Shown: positions 49,301-58,033, numbered from the stretch's first letter. The stretch: DNA of 64,000 nt from Gavia stellata (GCF_030936135.1 NC_082598.1:10978687-11042686), one strand, 5' to 3'. Program-made: numbers and translations. Notes: generated by a model not told the origin, from the letters alone.

Positions 49301-52300
49301 TTTGGCAGCTATTCAGGACATTTCCACCCACTTCCAGCTGGTGGTTCGGTACATACAGATTTTCCGTAATTGCTGCATTGTAATTTGCACTCTTCTGTAT
49401 GTTTAGTACCTCGGAGTTAGCCACCATTTCAACTCTTTTCCGCTAGGCGACAATAGATACCTGTGCAGATAACTTGTTTTTTATTTCCTTTTCTGTAACC
49501 CCTCCTGCTTTATTTCTTTTCCTGAATGAACCACCTGTAAGTCATAGTAGAACCATTCAGTGCCTTTAAAATCTGTTCTAAATACTATCCTGGGAAGTGA
49601 ACTTCCACTCTGTTTTACAGGCCCAAAATCTAATTTTCAAGGGGATTGGTTTCCCGTTGCAAGAACACTGAGAAAATCCTACCCTTACATACTGATCAAA
49701 GAATATTTTATAGTCTTCTTGTTTTCCAGTCACAAAAAAATAAACTTTGCGCTTTTCTTTAGGGTGTCTGCCAGCTCTCTGCGCTGCAATTAGCCAGAAT
49801 CTCTTTCCTCTAAGCACATTACTGTTGATCATTGCTTCGCGCTCAGTACTGGAGGAGACTCCACAGTGCTTTTGTATCTGACAGGCACTACTGATGCACC
49901 AAAATACAACTAGGGAAACCGCGATGATGTTAACCACTCTGCATCTGTGCATGGTGTGTGACAACAAATATTTTCTACTCCTGAATGGATAACAAAACAT
50001 ACGAGTGCTCCTATGTTGAAGACACTTGCTAACTAAACTCATTGTAGACTTATGTACACGCAGATCAAATTTGTTTTAAAACAAGAGTGAAATTTGAATT
50101 CCATTGCTGTCAAAGCTAGAGAACTTACTGTCTTTCCAGACACTTCCTGATGATTCCCAAATGTCCCTTTCTTCCCAGCTGTTGTACTGGTTCTTATTAG
50201 TTGTCTGTTCTAGGACACTGGATATGAGAGAATGCGGTCTTTTTAAAGTAAACATCAATGGATGAAAAAGATGGTGTGAATTACAAAAACTGTATTCTCC
50301 TCTGAGTGTGGTTTTTCCCATTAGATCAATGTGCTGTTGGGACCTTCCTCCACCAAGTTGCTTTTGATTTTAGACAACAGATTTAACATAGATCAATCTA
50401 ATCTCAGAGCAGAAGTGGTGATAGCTCTTAGATGGAAGCTGCCCGGCTGTTCCTGAGTTGTCAGTCTGCCCACAGCTTTAAAATCTTGACCCACGCCTGT
50501 AATATTTTAAGAGCTTGGTTTCCCAGAGAAAAGGGATATCCACCACTGACTCATCTTTTCATCCATCATTTCTTCCTCAGTAATTTCTGCACTCACTGGC
50601 AAAGCCTGGTTGAGGTTGACTCAGTTAAGTTTCTAGAAGAAGAAGTGCTTGCAGCCCCTGAAGATGTTTGTTACCCAGAGAGCAGCTGAGCAGCAGTGCA
50701 TGTGCTTGCCTTTTACTTCTGTCAAGGACCAGCAGCCTTTAACTTGGCTAATCAGGACCCACAGAGCCTGGGACTCACTGTAACATTAGGCATCTTTTTC
50801 CTGGCCCACAGTAGGTAGGAAGCCTGGGAAACAGGTCAAGGCATTATGAGAGGGTAAATAATGGATGTGGTGGGGGGCTGAGGTTATTACAGTTCATAGG
50901 ACACACAGCCATTAGAAATAAGGTTTCATTTGACCTGCTGATCACAGAATTGCTTGCTCTCTCTTTTGTATTACAGCCCACTAAAATCGACTATTAAGGT
51001 AGTTCTGGGTCAGCATATATTTAATCAAACAACTGACGTAACACAAACATTTGAAATAGAGAAATACATCTTGCATCCTCAATATTCTGTGTTCAACCCT
51101 ACTGAACATGATATTGGTGAGTATTTTTGTTCTTACAGTTTTATTTTCTGTTTACTCAAGTTAGTTTCAAGTTGAGTTGATCTGTCAAAAACTGCCTCCA
51201 CAGTGGAAGAATCATAGGCATTAGGAGGAGCTTTTGAATGCAGAAGGTTCTTAGTTCTACCAGAGTTATAACAGCATCTGAAAGCTAGACAAATTCAGAT
51301 GAGAAACAAATTGCAAATTTTAAATAATTATGATAATTAGCCTTCGGAGCAATTTACCTAGAGGTATGGCAGATTCATCATCACTTCAAGTCTTTGTGGG
51401 ATTAGGCATATTTTCAACTGAACCAGAAACTGTGGGCTTGATGCGGGAATTACTTGGTAAAATTCTATTGTCTGTACTGTATAGAGGATCTGACTAGATG
51501 AATATAATAGCCCCATCTGCTCTGAAAATCTGTGTTACTAAGAATCATTTTTTACACTGAGATAGGTTTAAAATCAGCTGTCTTACCTGTCAAAAGTTAA
51601 AACCCTTCTGATTGACCTTATAATATGAGTCAGAATAACAATTGAACAGCAACTCGCTTCTTATTTTCTGATCTGCTCTTGTGGAACGTGGCACGTCCCC
51701 TTGGGGTACCAAGGTATGCAAGTATTTTGTCTGTGAGACTACATAATAGCCTGACATCAGGGATATCTTTGGTCAGGCATGTACTGGCTTTTTTTCTCCC
51801 AGATGGTAAATATTTTCCACTATGTAGCAAAAAGCATTCAGATTCTGTGTTGGTGGGAGCTCTGTCACAGCATACCAGGAGACGAACTGGATTTGGGGTA
51901 TTACTCTGCTCTGAAATATCCTGGTATAAACCACTGTTGGGACTTTGAGATCTCCTAACTTTTTGAATTACTCTGAAATTCAGCATGCCTCACCGATGTG
52001 CAATGCCCAAATCTAGGGTCAGCTGACCATGGAGTTCCTAAGACGTGCCTCACTGCAAACAAGCAAGCAGGCAGAAACTGGGCGGGGGGGAGACATGGGG
52101 GCACATTCTGCCCTGTCAGTGATTTCTACTGATGCAGCAGAAGCATTATTTCCTGCTGAAATGCTTTGCTAAAGGAAACAAACTACCACACGAGTGTTTG
52201 ATGGGAAGTTCAGGGGATTCAGAAACAGGCAGAGTTGGTGGGGAAGAGGAGGAAGGCAAGGAAGAGCAAGCTGCTGAGTGCTGGAGCGCGGTTGCGTGGG

Positions 52301-55300
52301 CTTTTCAGCCTGCAAGATACTCTTTACACGTTCCACAGAGGCCAAAAAGATGTAGTCAGTAAAGAAGTAAGACTATCCAGTGGGATCTCTTGCTTTCCCC
52401 ACAGCTGTGCTCAGAAAACCTGGAGCTTCCAAAAGGCGTGATGTGAAGTAACATTACCTCAGCTCAGTCCTCTTTGAGTAGTGTGCCCAAACCCAACAGG
52501 CTGCCCTTGTTACACCAAGTACAAAGGTCCCTCTGTTGCTCTCCAGACAAACACAGGGAGTTTGCTACAGGGGAACCAACGTTTCTGCTACTTTTGACAT
52601 CTTTCAGTATCAAGCTCATGATGCTGCACAACTGCGTATTTGCACTGTTTACAGCTGCGTGAGGGGATAGTAAAGGTTGTGTAGGTTGTGTAATTCTTCG
52701 TAGCTTTCAGAAGCTTGGTTTTGAAATACCCTGATTTTTTTATTCCTTAATTTTCAAGATCTTGAATTCTGCTGAACTCAGTGATAACAGAGCATGAAAT
52801 ACACTAGCTCTTGCAGTGATTAATTTTTTAAATCAAATTGGAATTAGGCATGTGGCCAGACTTTCAGAAGCAGTGAGCACTTGCACATCCCACTTATTTC
52901 AGCTGAAAGTTGTGGATATGTCACTGTTATTTAACTTTAAGGTGGAAGGAGACATATGTATTTTTTATCTTCTCCCTTCTCTACAAAGCCAGTGAAGCAA
53001 AATCTGCTCAGTGAGTGCAGCATAAAATAAATATTCCCGCAAAGGGAGTAGCTGAATGTTTCAGCCTTCAATTTGCTGTGAAATCAGGTGCTGTTGAGAT
53101 GAGTCTGTCTGTCTGTGATTGAAATATCTTAATTAAGAGAGGCTTAGGGGATAATTAAAGTTTTATCTGAGACCCATTGCTGCCAATCCCATTAAAGAAA
53201 GGGAACAGTCACTTTATTCCTCCTGTATTTTCTGTTCTGCAGCTTTGATTAAACTGAAGAAGAATGGCCAACGTTGTGCCGTCAAGTCCCAGTTTGTTCA
53301 GCCCATCTGCTTGCCGGAAAGTAACACCATTTTCCGTGATCAGTTCAAATGTCAGATTTCAGGATGGGGACACAGGCATGAGAGTGAGTGAAATGAGAGT
53401 TGGTGTGTGGGGAAAAAAAAAAAAAAGATAACTAAAACATAATGCTCAAGTATATGTTATACAAACTGATAGTTTGGTAAAATATATTCCAAGGGACTTC
53501 TGGTGGGATAATTTTCACTTACCTTTAGATGTTTACAACATTTACATCTGAAATAGTCATCCTGAACTTCCTTTATAGTCCTTGGAATTTGGAGTGTCAT
53601 TCCCTTGACCAAATGTTTGCATCTATTTTAGGATGAGATGAGCTGTGAGCCAGCTAGATCTCCGTGGACTGGGAGGGGAGCAAGTAGCTTAGTTGTAGGT
53701 GCCAACAACTTGACACCTTAGTCGAGTGAATTCTACCCCTGGTTTCTCAAGGTAGATATCAAAGACTGCAAAGCAAACATAATCAACTTACTAGTCTGTG
53801 ATGGAGGAGATCTTTACCTTCACCAGCAAGAAACTTTGGAAACACCTAAAGGAGAGGGCCAGATAGACTTTGGGCTAAGAAGTGCTTACGTCCAGCTTGA
53901 GAAAGGTGGAAAAATCCATCCATCCTTTCAGATGAGGAATTTCAGCATTATGAGGCTTGGCCATGCTTCTTTGATGTGGAGATAGCAGAGACCTATATAG
54001 ACAGATGAGAAGGATGGGGCAGCTGGCTGCCTCATTTTGATAAGAGATTTAGTATGAACAAATGTTATTCTGGTCTAAATGTGTAGTCTAAAAGCAAAAA
54101 AATATAATGGAGCCTTTGATAAATTGACGATTTAATATCACATCTGGAAAGAGGAGAGGACAGGAGTCCTGGGGGAGTGTTCCTGAGTCTCTAGGAAATG
54201 AGAGAACCTAAACTGGATTAATATCTGGACATGGCATACTGTTATTTTAAAGGGCATGGAGTCTGACTGGAGAAGCAGAAAGTGATCTGATCACTAGAAA
54301 AATTACTATCTTTTAAAGAGATCCACAACATAAATATGACTGAGATGTATTAAATGTGTTTATATGTTGTATTATGCATTGTGTTTCCATGTTACACTCT
54401 TCACATTCTACAAAAATTACTTTCTTTTCCTCTCTGGGAATTTTTTTAAGATATATCTGGTTATTCAAATGTCCTGCAAGAAACACTGATTCCCATTATT
54501 CCTGAGGAGAAGTGCAGAAGCCCTGAAATTTATGGAACAGAAATCACTGAAAATATGTTCTGTGCTGGCTACTTTGACAGCAAATCTGATGCTTGTCAGG
54601 TAATGTTGTGAGTCATCTCTAGGCAGAGAATATAAATGCATATTATTGCCAGAAATGTTGCAGTGTTACAGTGCTTACTTTTGATATTACAGTGTTCCTA
54701 ACGAAAAGAAATGTTCCTAAAGAAAAGAAACTTATGTGACTGCACTGTTTGCTTCCACCTTCATTTTTTAACCTGTTCAATTCAATTAAGTCCTACAGAA
54801 GGACAAAAAACCTCCAGGGTGTCATATTCCTCCTACCTTCATAAAAGGCAGTGGCTATGCACTGGAGGGTGAGTTGCTTTAGCTCCTGGTTGAGCTTGCA
54901 GTGTGATGGCAAAGGTTTGCTGGCCAGCTGGCAGGCCAACCAGCATGTACCTGTGCGGAGCCAAATCCCCGAGCTGCTGCCTCTTGCCTGAATGGAAGTA
55001 AGGATACCTGGGTAGGAGGTGGGGAGCAGTGGTGAGGTTTGGAGGAGGAAGGAGCTGAGGTTACTACAGTGGATGGGATTTAATTGTGTAGAGTATCAGT
55101 CAACTGGAAACTGTGTTTCATGACCTCAGTCCTTCATGGAACGACCTCATGCTCTTACTACTTTGCATCTCCTTTTGAGTTACGTCACACCCTGGCTCTG
55201 AATAAGGGTGCAGAATTGTTGTGGTGATAGATAAGACTATTTTTTTAAATGAAGGATCAGATTATTCCTGATGTAAACCTTCAGATTTCATCTTCAGTTC

Positions 55301-57223
55301 ATTTTGAAGGAGGAGGGTTATGCTCTATTAGCATAAATTTGGGATCAGGCAGCACATAGTTAATAGTTGACAGTGACATTAAGTAAAGCAAAGAATATAA
55401 TGTATACTGTGTGCTGGAACCCCTATAGTGATCATAAAAATGTCCAAAGAAATGTGTCAAGAGTGAAATGGCAGCAGTCAGCAGTGGCTCACGGTTTCCA
55501 GGCCAGGGCTGGGAACTGATGGTAGTTATTGGCTGCAAGTGTTCGTACTAGCCAGAGAACTAGAAACTACCTTGTTGGCTCGGTTTTCTTTGCCTTACCC
55601 AGGAAGTACGAACACAAAACGCAGCATTATAGCTCATTCTTGCTCCCTGCAGTGGAAAAACAGAGTTGATCAGGAATGAGAGGGAGAAAGAAGAAGGTGG
55701 AAGGAAGGAGAGAGGAGCTGCACAAAGACAAGTGGTCTGGAGAGAGTTGCAAATTCTGAGACAGTGATTTAGAGTCACAGATATTGCTGAAGAACAGTGC
55801 TCATGACATGACATCATTATTAGTGAATCAATAATTCATTTTTTTTTCCTGTTGGCAGACTTGTAGTGTGGTCTAAGAAGGAATAGTGTAGATCTCTTAA
55901 TGTCACAACAAATGAAGCTGACCTCTGAGTTTTCTCAATGTATGCTTAGGAAATTAAACTATACACCATCTGTTATCTATAAAAATATTTTAAGATCAAG
56001 AAACTCCAAGTAGATACTGTGTTCTACTTGATTATTTTTTAAAGATTTTCTTGGAAACTTTTTTTTTTTGAATCGATGCACTGATACCAAAGTTTTGAGA
56101 ATTAAATTGATCTCAGATCCAAAACTTAATTTGATGTCCCTCATTTATCACAGAAATCTCCTAGTATAAAGGCAATACAATTTTCCTACTTACTTTGGGA
56201 TTTTCTTTTTAAATAGGAAAAAATAAATTTCTCCGAAGTCTCAAATAACTAGAGTGGTGGCTCCTTTCACCAGTACTGTTCAAGTCACATTTTTCTTTTC
56301 ATTTCTAACATTTTCATTTCTGTAGAAAGTCAGTCTAAGAGTAATAATAATAAAGACCTTTTCCTGAATGCTTGCAAGCTTTTAAATAAGTAGAAGTGTT
56401 CTAAATTCATCCTTGCTGTAGTGTGTCATCAAACATTACTTTGGTCTTATTTTTGATTTATGGTTTTAATGACAAGGTAAATGCTCAGTAGCATCAAATT
56501 CAACAGATGCAAAAAACCCATATGCCACATAAAATTATAGCATCCCACAGCCACATGGAAAAGTGTGTATGTATGCAACGCCTTTCTTTGAAAGCTTTCA
56601 TGATCTCTGACAGTTGCAATAAACTGCATTGAGAAACTCTCCAAATATTCTCTGCCTTATGTAATCCATCCATGCAGAGCCTGTATTACAGTGGCCCATA
56701 TTACAATTACATATTACGAGCCTCAAAGACTTGTTTAGTCCCATTGGAAGTGACCCAAATCAACCGTGCTCTTCAGTAGGTGTCTGAATCTAAAAGATTT
56801 TCAGTTTTTTAAACAAAATCTGATATTCTGATACTTCTGTTCAACATGGAATTAAAAAATCCCACCATCATATTAGAGGTATGACTGAAAAAAGCTTTCT
56901 ACAGTGAAACTTCAGTAGACCACTGCTTCCATATTACTTTTTTTAGTTTAAATCTCACATGCAAACATTCTTAATTTAGGACTTTTCCCAAACTGATCTT
57001 TTTCTGACTGCTTTCTATCAAATTACATAATTTTTCCTTACTTTTAACACAGGGAGATTCTGGTGGACCTCTGGCCTGTGAGAAAAATGAAATCTCTTAC
57101 CTCTATGGAGTTATCAGCTGGGGAGATGGCTGTGGCAGAGTCAACAAACCTGGAGTATATACACGAATGACAAACTATGTAAACTGGATTAATGAGAAGA
57201 TAGCCCCCCGAAAAACTAGTTGA
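16300..57223 (+). CDS. HGFAC: hepatocyte growth factor activator (14-exon spliced gene, full span)
   Basis: Secreted serine-protease zymogen that cuts single-chain pro-HGF into active two-chain HGF. Joining the 14 exons listed below gives 1752 nt: 583 residues plus a TGA stop. Domains in order: signal peptide about 1-20; fibronectin type II 43-89; EGF 98-134; fibronectin type I 138-176; EGF 181-216; kringle 222-303; basic linker with HKKR at 330-333; activation bond R339-I340 (RIVGG); protease 340-583 with catalytic H379, D429 and S530, and D524 at the base of the S1 pocket, giving trypsin-like cleavage. Human HGFAC is 655 residues; the bird form lacks most of the long Pro/Ser/Thr-rich N-terminal stretch. 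Factor XII shares the domain order, but the linker, the protease sequence and DOK7 as next gene identify HGFAC. Two optional exons (17752-17850, 47776-47883) would extend the protein in frame. Confidence 0.96.
16366..17751 (+). other. HGFAC intron 1 (first part)
   Basis: No transposon or RNA gene recognised. Several short open frames occur without similarity. Intron 1 runs to 17911 if the optional exon at 17752 is not used. Confidence 0.5.
17752..17850 (+). CDS. HGFAC: possible additional N-terminal exon of HGFAC
   Basis: An open 99-nt segment (33 codons, phase 0 at both ends) is preceded by a good polypyrimidine tract ending CACCAG and followed by GTAGGA. It would insert in frame between exon 1 and the next exon. 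The translation ([14 protein letters not shown]...) is hydrophilic, suiting the N-terminal spacer that is long in mammals. Against it: the intron that would follow is only 61 nt (17851-17911), unusually short for a vertebrate. An alternative or cryptic exon is possible. Confidence 0.3.
17912..17966 (+). CDS. HGFAC: HGFAC exon 2, N-terminal spacer
   Basis: Acceptor is a T-rich tract ending TTTTTGTAG; donor is AAG|GTACAA. It enters in phase 0 and leaves in phase 1, exactly joining exon 1 to the fibronectin type II exon. Encodes [18 protein letters not shown], a hydrophilic spacer of the kind that precedes the Fn2 domain. There is no conserved motif, so support comes from splice sites and phase. 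Confidence 0.6.
17967..19803 (+). other. HGFAC intron 2
   Basis: Contains an imperfect 21-bp tandem pair at 19178-19219 and an AT-rich run near 19735-19755. Nothing else recognised. Confidence 0.6.
19178..19219. repeat. imperfect 21-bp tandem duplication
   Basis: Two adjacent copies of a 21-bp unit beginning AGACTCCCACTA (19178-19198 and 19199-19219) with a few differences, followed by a third partial AGACT. Confidence 0.75.
19804..19900 (+). CDS. HGFAC: HGFAC exon 3, first half of fibronectin type II domain
   Basis: Acceptor TTGTATTTCAG, donor ATG|GTAAGT. The translation contains [20 protein letters not shown], the signature opening of an Fn2 module (C-x-FPF-x-Y-GG), nearly matching the mammalian HGFAC sequence. 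The Trp codon TG|G is split across the 5.6 kb intron that follows. Confidence 0.95.
19901..25507 (+). other. HGFAC intron 3
   Basis: 5.6 kb splitting the Fn2 domain. Open frames on both strands, the longest at 19985-20509 on the minus strand, show no family resemblance. No transposon recognised. Confidence 0.6.
25508..25581 (+). CDS. HGFAC: HGFAC exon 4, second half of fibronectin type II domain
   Basis: Acceptor TTCCTTTCAG, donor CAG|GTAAGG. Encodes [17 protein letters not shown], the conserved C-terminal half of an Fn2 module with its last two cysteines, then a short spacer (ASLPKDHS). Splice phases join exon 3 (phase 2) to the EGF exon (phase 1). Confidence 0.96.
25582..30555 (+). other. 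HGFAC intron 4
   Basis: 5.0 kb with no recognised repeat family or RNA gene. A near-duplicate pair of about 25 bp lies at 29976-30018 (two copies around TTTTTTCCTTTGTTC). Confidence 0.55.
30556..30669 (+). CDS. HGFAC: HGFAC exon 5, first EGF-like domain
   Basis: Phase 1-1 exon, the usual symmetrical EGF module. It has six cysteines in EGF spacing and includes [12 protein letters not shown] and [12 protein letters not shown]. Acceptor CTGTCTAG, donor ATGA|GTAAGT. Sits between the Fn2 and Fn1 domains, as in HGFAC and factor XII. Confidence 0.97.
   Translation: MTAQTTLAKTEGPVFLLTAIRRTTVPVRRNSRARTVR
30670..31745 (+). other. HGFAC intron 5
   Basis: No recognised element. Confidence 0.6.
31746..31877 (+). 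CDS. HGFAC: HGFAC exon 6, fibronectin type I (finger) domain
   Basis: Phase 1-1 exon. Encodes [20 protein letters not shown] and then [18 protein letters not shown], with the four cysteines and the aromatic/Gly pattern of an Fn1 finger. Human HGFAC has ECFDETRYEY at the same place. Acceptor GTGTTTCAG, donor AAA|GTAAGG. Confidence 0.95.
31878..33303 (+). other. HGFAC intron 6
   Basis: Holds a perfect 19-bp tandem duplication at 32983-33020. Otherwise nothing recognised. Confidence 0.6.
32983..33020. repeat. perfect 19-bp tandem duplication
   Basis: The unit ATCACCACTAGTAATAATA occurs twice with no mismatch, followed by a partial third copy (ATCACCAC). Likely a recent slippage or duplication. 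Confidence 0.9.
33304..33414 (+). CDS. HGFAC: HGFAC exon 7, second EGF-like domain
   Basis: Phase 1-1 exon with six cysteines in EGF spacing. Contains [15 protein letters not shown] and [14 protein letters not shown]. Acceptor CTGCTTGTAG, donor ATTG|GTAAGT. Confidence 0.97.
33415..37170 (+). other. HGFAC intron 7, left part
   Basis: AT-rich intronic DNA with a perfect palindrome at 34188-34212, short TA/TG runs near 36180-36200 and an A-run at 36256-36268. No gene recognised. The whole intron spans 33415-44593. Confidence 0.6.
34188..34212. repeat. perfect inverted repeat, 12-bp arms, 1-nt centre
   Basis: GTCATACCAGCC at 34188-34199 is followed after one T by its exact reverse complement GGCTGGTATGAC at 34201-34212. 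The symmetry stops at the next base on each side. Function unknown. Confidence 0.9.
37176..37360 (+). pseudogene. MT-ND6: ND6 relic, N-terminal part (mitochondrial, in NUMT)
   Basis: From 37208 the plus-strand frame reads A-L-PSPYH..., aligning with the ASNPSPYYG stretch near the N-terminus of avian ND6, and continues with [16 protein letters not shown], matching the hydrophobic ND6 segment LGVSFVSLVLFMVY. An in-frame TAG follows. The start region at 37176-37207 is poorly aligned and a stretch of around ten codons seems deleted. The fragment ends where the CR1 begins. Confidence 0.75.
37361..37490 (+). mobile_element. CR1 LINE 3' fragment nested in the NUMT
   Basis: Contains the typical CR1 3' end: GGACATGGTTTAACGGGCAT, then TTGGACTTGATGATCTTACA, CTTTTCCAACCTTAGTGATT, and finally an imperfect octamer repeat (GATTCTGTGATTCTGT). 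It is 5'-truncated, as most CR1 copies are. ND6 sequence resumes directly after it, so it inserted after the mitochondrial DNA was already nuclear. TAATT occurs at 37345-37349 and again at the right end, but CR1 often makes no clear target duplication. Confidence 0.93.
37491..37795 (+). pseudogene. MT-ND6: ND6 relic, C-terminal part (mitochondrial, in NUMT)
   Basis: Just after the CR1 the plus strand reads AAKPFPETF, matching the conserved ND6 motif AADPFPEAW. The frame from 37577 reads [20 protein letters not shown] and then [13 protein letters not shown], which tracks the ND6 C-terminal segment (RLDFSGVAMFY...GWGLLLALFVVLELVRG). Together with 37176-37360 it covers most of the roughly 173-codon gene. 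The 73-codon open frame here is a leftover, not a nuclear gene. Confidence 0.8.
37796..38419. other. unassigned block between ND6 and tRNA-Pro relics
   Basis: About 0.6 kb with the same strand bias as the rest of the NUMT (minus strand rich in A/C, poor in G). In the ancestral avian mtDNA, tRNA-Pro and ND6 are adjacent, so this block is extra. It could be control-region-like or duplicated mitochondrial sequence from a rearranged genome, or later nuclear DNA. I could not match it to a mitochondrial gene. Confidence 0.5.
38420..38490 (+). pseudogene. MT-TP: tRNA-Pro relic (mitochondrial, in NUMT)
   Basis: The plus strand resembles avian mitochondrial tRNA-Pro: ACTTTAGTAAAGG for the D-arm region, CAGTTTTGGGGGCTG for the anticodon arm (TGG at 38452-38454) and a 3' half ending TTTTTCTTCTGA like the usual ...CCTTTCTTCTGA. 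It abuts the tRNA-Thr relic in opposite orientation, exactly as in mtDNA. Confidence 0.75.
38491..38571 (-). pseudogene. MT-TT: tRNA-Thr relic (mitochondrial, in NUMT)
   Basis: The minus strand reads GCATTCTGGTAAATTATAG, then ACATTGGTAAGCACAAACCA and AACATTTAAGACTC. This follows the avian mitochondrial tRNA-Thr pattern (GCTCTAATAG...CATTGGTCTTGTAAACCAAAGATTGAAG) with several changes, including a disrupted anticodon region. It starts seven bases after the cytochrome b stop. Confidence 0.7.
38579..39055 (-). pseudogene. MT-CYB: cytochrome b relic, C-terminal ~155 codons (in NUMT)
   Basis: The minus strand begins near AAAACCCATCCCACC, equivalent to the KIPFHPYF region. It continues through GGGGACCCATAAAACTTTAC (mitochondrial GDPENFTP) and AAACTATAATGATGCTTC (the KPEWYF region; TGA is Trp in mitochondria). 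A segment like the ILFLIPFLHKSKQ region follows, and it ends CTAGAAAATAAAAAAATTAA plus a stop at 38579-38581, matching the LENK..NY ending. Length fits residues of about 225 to 380. Frame shifts and missense changes show it is dead. Confidence 0.85.
39061..44593 (+). other. HGFAC intron 7, right part
   Basis: AT-rich intronic sequence. Holds a duplicated 20-mer at 42417-42471 and TA/TG runs around 43890-43935. No gene or further transposon recognised. Confidence 0.6.
42417..42471. repeat. spaced perfect 20-bp direct repeat
   Basis: CTGTCTGAGAGATATTACTG occurs at 42417-42436 and again at 42452-42471, separated by 15 bp. A partial third copy (GAGATATTAC) follows at once. Confidence 0.9.
44594..44768 (+). 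CDS. HGFAC: HGFAC exon 8, first two-thirds of kringle
   Basis: Acceptor TGCTTTGCCAG, donor TGCAG|GTGAGA; enters phase 1, leaves phase 2. Encodes [19 protein letters not shown], then [18 protein letters not shown] and [10 protein letters not shown]. The [12 protein letters not shown] stretch is nearly identical to human HGFAC and distinguishes it from factor XII. Contains an N-glycosylation sequon (NGT). Confidence 0.97.
44769..47115 (+). other. HGFAC intron 8
   Basis: Contains a CR1 tail at 44975-45024. Otherwise nothing recognised. Confidence 0.6.
44975..45024 (+). mobile_element. CR1 LINE 3' tail
   Basis: CTTGATCTTAAAGGTCTTTT, then CCAGCCTAAATGATTCTATG and ACTCTATG: the standard CR1 3' end with imperfect octamers, severely 5'-truncated. 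The upstream boundary is unclear. Confidence 0.88.
47116..47201 (+). CDS. HGFAC: HGFAC exon 9, end of kringle
   Basis: Acceptor AATCAATTAG, donor TTGTG|GTATGT. Encodes [20 protein letters not shown] and EYCDIPSC, the conserved last third of the kringle with its last three cysteines. Phase 2 in, phase 1 out. Confidence 0.97.
47776..47883 (+). CDS. HGFAC: possible additional linker exon of HGFAC
   Basis: A 108-nt open segment is flanked by a pyrimidine-rich acceptor with a branch-like TTCTAAT (ending TTTGATAG) and by TCTG|GTAGTG. Both ends are phase 1, so it could be inserted between the kringle exon and the protease exon without shifting the frame. The translation ([20 protein letters not shown]...) loosely recalls the human linker (LTRVQLSPDLL). 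The donor is mediocre and the tail is Cys/Ser-rich, so it stays a candidate. Confidence 0.35.
48160..48400 (+). CDS. HGFAC: HGFAC exon 10, activation site and catalytic His
   Basis: Acceptor CCTTTACATCTCAG, donor AACAG|GTAAAC. Encodes the basic linker ([13 protein letters not shown]), the zymogen activation site R-IVGG (R339-I340), [18 protein letters not shown] and CWVVSAAHC with catalytic H379. Human HGFAC has HKKRTFLRPRIIGG at the same position. The Cys in PCGRR should form the disulfide linking the two chains after cleavage. Confidence 0.97.
48401..50976 (+). other. HGFAC intron 10
   Basis: No recognised element. A 154-codon minus-strand open frame (49578-50042) has no similarity I can name. 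Confidence 0.6.
50977..51116 (+). CDS. HGFAC: HGFAC exon 11, catalytic Asp
   Basis: Acceptor TTTTGTATTACAG, donor ATTG|GTGAGT; phase 2 in, phase 1 out. Encodes [20 protein letters not shown] and [11 protein letters not shown] with catalytic D429. Nearly identical to human HGFAC ([18 protein letters not shown]). Contains an N-glycosylation sequon (NQT). Confidence 0.98.
51117..53242 (+). other. HGFAC intron 11
   Basis: Holds a possible old CR1/L3-like tail at 51480-51545. Otherwise nothing recognised. Confidence 0.55.
51480..51545 (+). mobile_element. possible ancient CR1/L3-like 3' end
   Basis: GGATCTGACTAGATGAATAT followed by AGCCCCATCTGCTCTGAAAA and TCTGTG resembles the older amniote CR1/L3 ending (GACTAGATGA...GGTCCCTTCTG...AAATCTATG) with many substitutions. 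A consensus alignment would be needed. Confidence 0.4.
53243..53383 (+). CDS. HGFAC: HGFAC exon 12, protease middle region
   Basis: Acceptor TTCTGTTCTGCAG, donor GAGA|GTGAGT; phase 1-1. Encodes [37 protein letters not shown] and ISGWGHRHE, following the HDI of exon 11 to complete HDIALI, the usual context of the catalytic Asp. Confidence 0.98.
53384..54450 (+). other. HGFAC intron 12
   Basis: An A-run at 53412-53425; nothing else recognised. Confidence 0.6.
54451..54599 (+). CDS. HGFAC: HGFAC exon 13, S1-pocket region
   Basis: Acceptor TTTTTTTAAG (AAG rather than CAG), donor CAG|GTAATG; phase 1 in, phase 0 out. Encodes [17 protein letters not shown], then [17 protein letters not shown]524 is the S1 Asp that gives Arg/Lys specificity. 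The exon ends one residue before GDSGG. Confidence 0.97.
54600..57052 (+). other. HGFAC intron 13
   Basis: No recognised element. A short near-duplication lies around 54696-54732 (GTTCCTAA followed by an A/G-rich run, twice). Confidence 0.6.
57053..57223 (+). CDS. HGFAC: HGFAC exon 14, catalytic Ser and stop
   Basis: Acceptor CTTTTAACACAG. Encodes [20 protein letters not shown] with catalytic S530, [36 protein letters not shown], then TGA at 57221-57223. Fifty-six residues plus stop, the standard last exon of this protease family. Confidence 0.99.
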   Translation, partial: GDSGGPLACEKNEISYLYGVISWGDGCGRVNKPGVYTRMTNYVNWINEKIAPRKTS

Positions 57224-58027
57224 ACATTTAAACATGCTAACATTTGAAGCAGGGTTCAGAAGTCTTTCTGTTTCATTGAAAGCATTGTTTCATTGAAGGC
57301 ATATTTTATTGTAAGTTAGTATGAAAACCGTCATAGTAATTCGTAGCAATTCCAAACCAGACCACCTAAAGTGGGCGTAACCCATCTGATGTCAGCATCC
57401 TTGATCTAGAATTTTAGGGCTGTGGATAGCTCAATATATGAGACTGTCTTTATTTGGCTTAGTAAAACAAACATGTTGAGAGAGTGTACCAAAATCTACA
57501 ACTGTTTGTCTGCTTGGTGGATTACATAGTTATTTGAATGTTTTTGTACAGTTTCTGGTGGAGCTGTCAACCCCCAAACCAACCTGTAACCACATTGTCC
57601 TTGTATTCTCAGATGAGATAAAAAAAGAAACACCAAAAATGAAATTCCCTCTCCATCCGAAGTGATCTCTTGAAGTTCAGGTTGAGAGACACCAATAGAG
57701 CAACGTAGGTGAAGCTGCTCCTCAGCTAACCGCAGCAAACCAGTTCTGGGGAAAAAACAGAGGGTTTAGGTTTTGATTCAACCAAACACGTAAGCACATT
57801 TTTATGTCCCCCTGACATAAAATTAGGAATGTGCTTCAGAGCTCTGCTGAATCTGGTGTGCAATTTTCCAGCAAGGTTAATGCAAAACCTCTTGAGAGCA
57901 GCAAGTTTCTTGCTGAAAAATATTGGAAGTCAGTGCATCTGACTTCAGGTTGATGCAGTTAGGACCTTTTGCAAGCTGTGAGCTGGTCCTCACCCTGAGG
58001 ATAGCAGTGGAAATACTTCACCTTGAT

Positions 58028-58033
58028 AATAAA
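58028..58033 (+). terminator. AATAAA polyadenylation signal, HGFAC candidate 1
   Basis: Canonical hexamer 0.8 kb after the HGFAC stop, followed within 15-45 bases by T-rich and GT-rich sequence, as cleavage sites require. Confidence 0.5.

Noticed and set aside
49578-50042. 154-codon minus-strand open frame
   Set aside because: Within HGFAC intron 10. No recognised motif, repeat family or coding signature; the length alone is not enough in 64 kb of six frames.
16300-57223. Factor XII or HABP2 instead of HGFAC
   Set aside because: HABP2 has three EGF domains and no Fn2/Fn1. Factor XII has the same domain order but differs in the kringle ([12 protein letters not shown] here), the HKKR...RIVGG linker and the protease, and DOK7 as downstream neighbour fits HGFAC.
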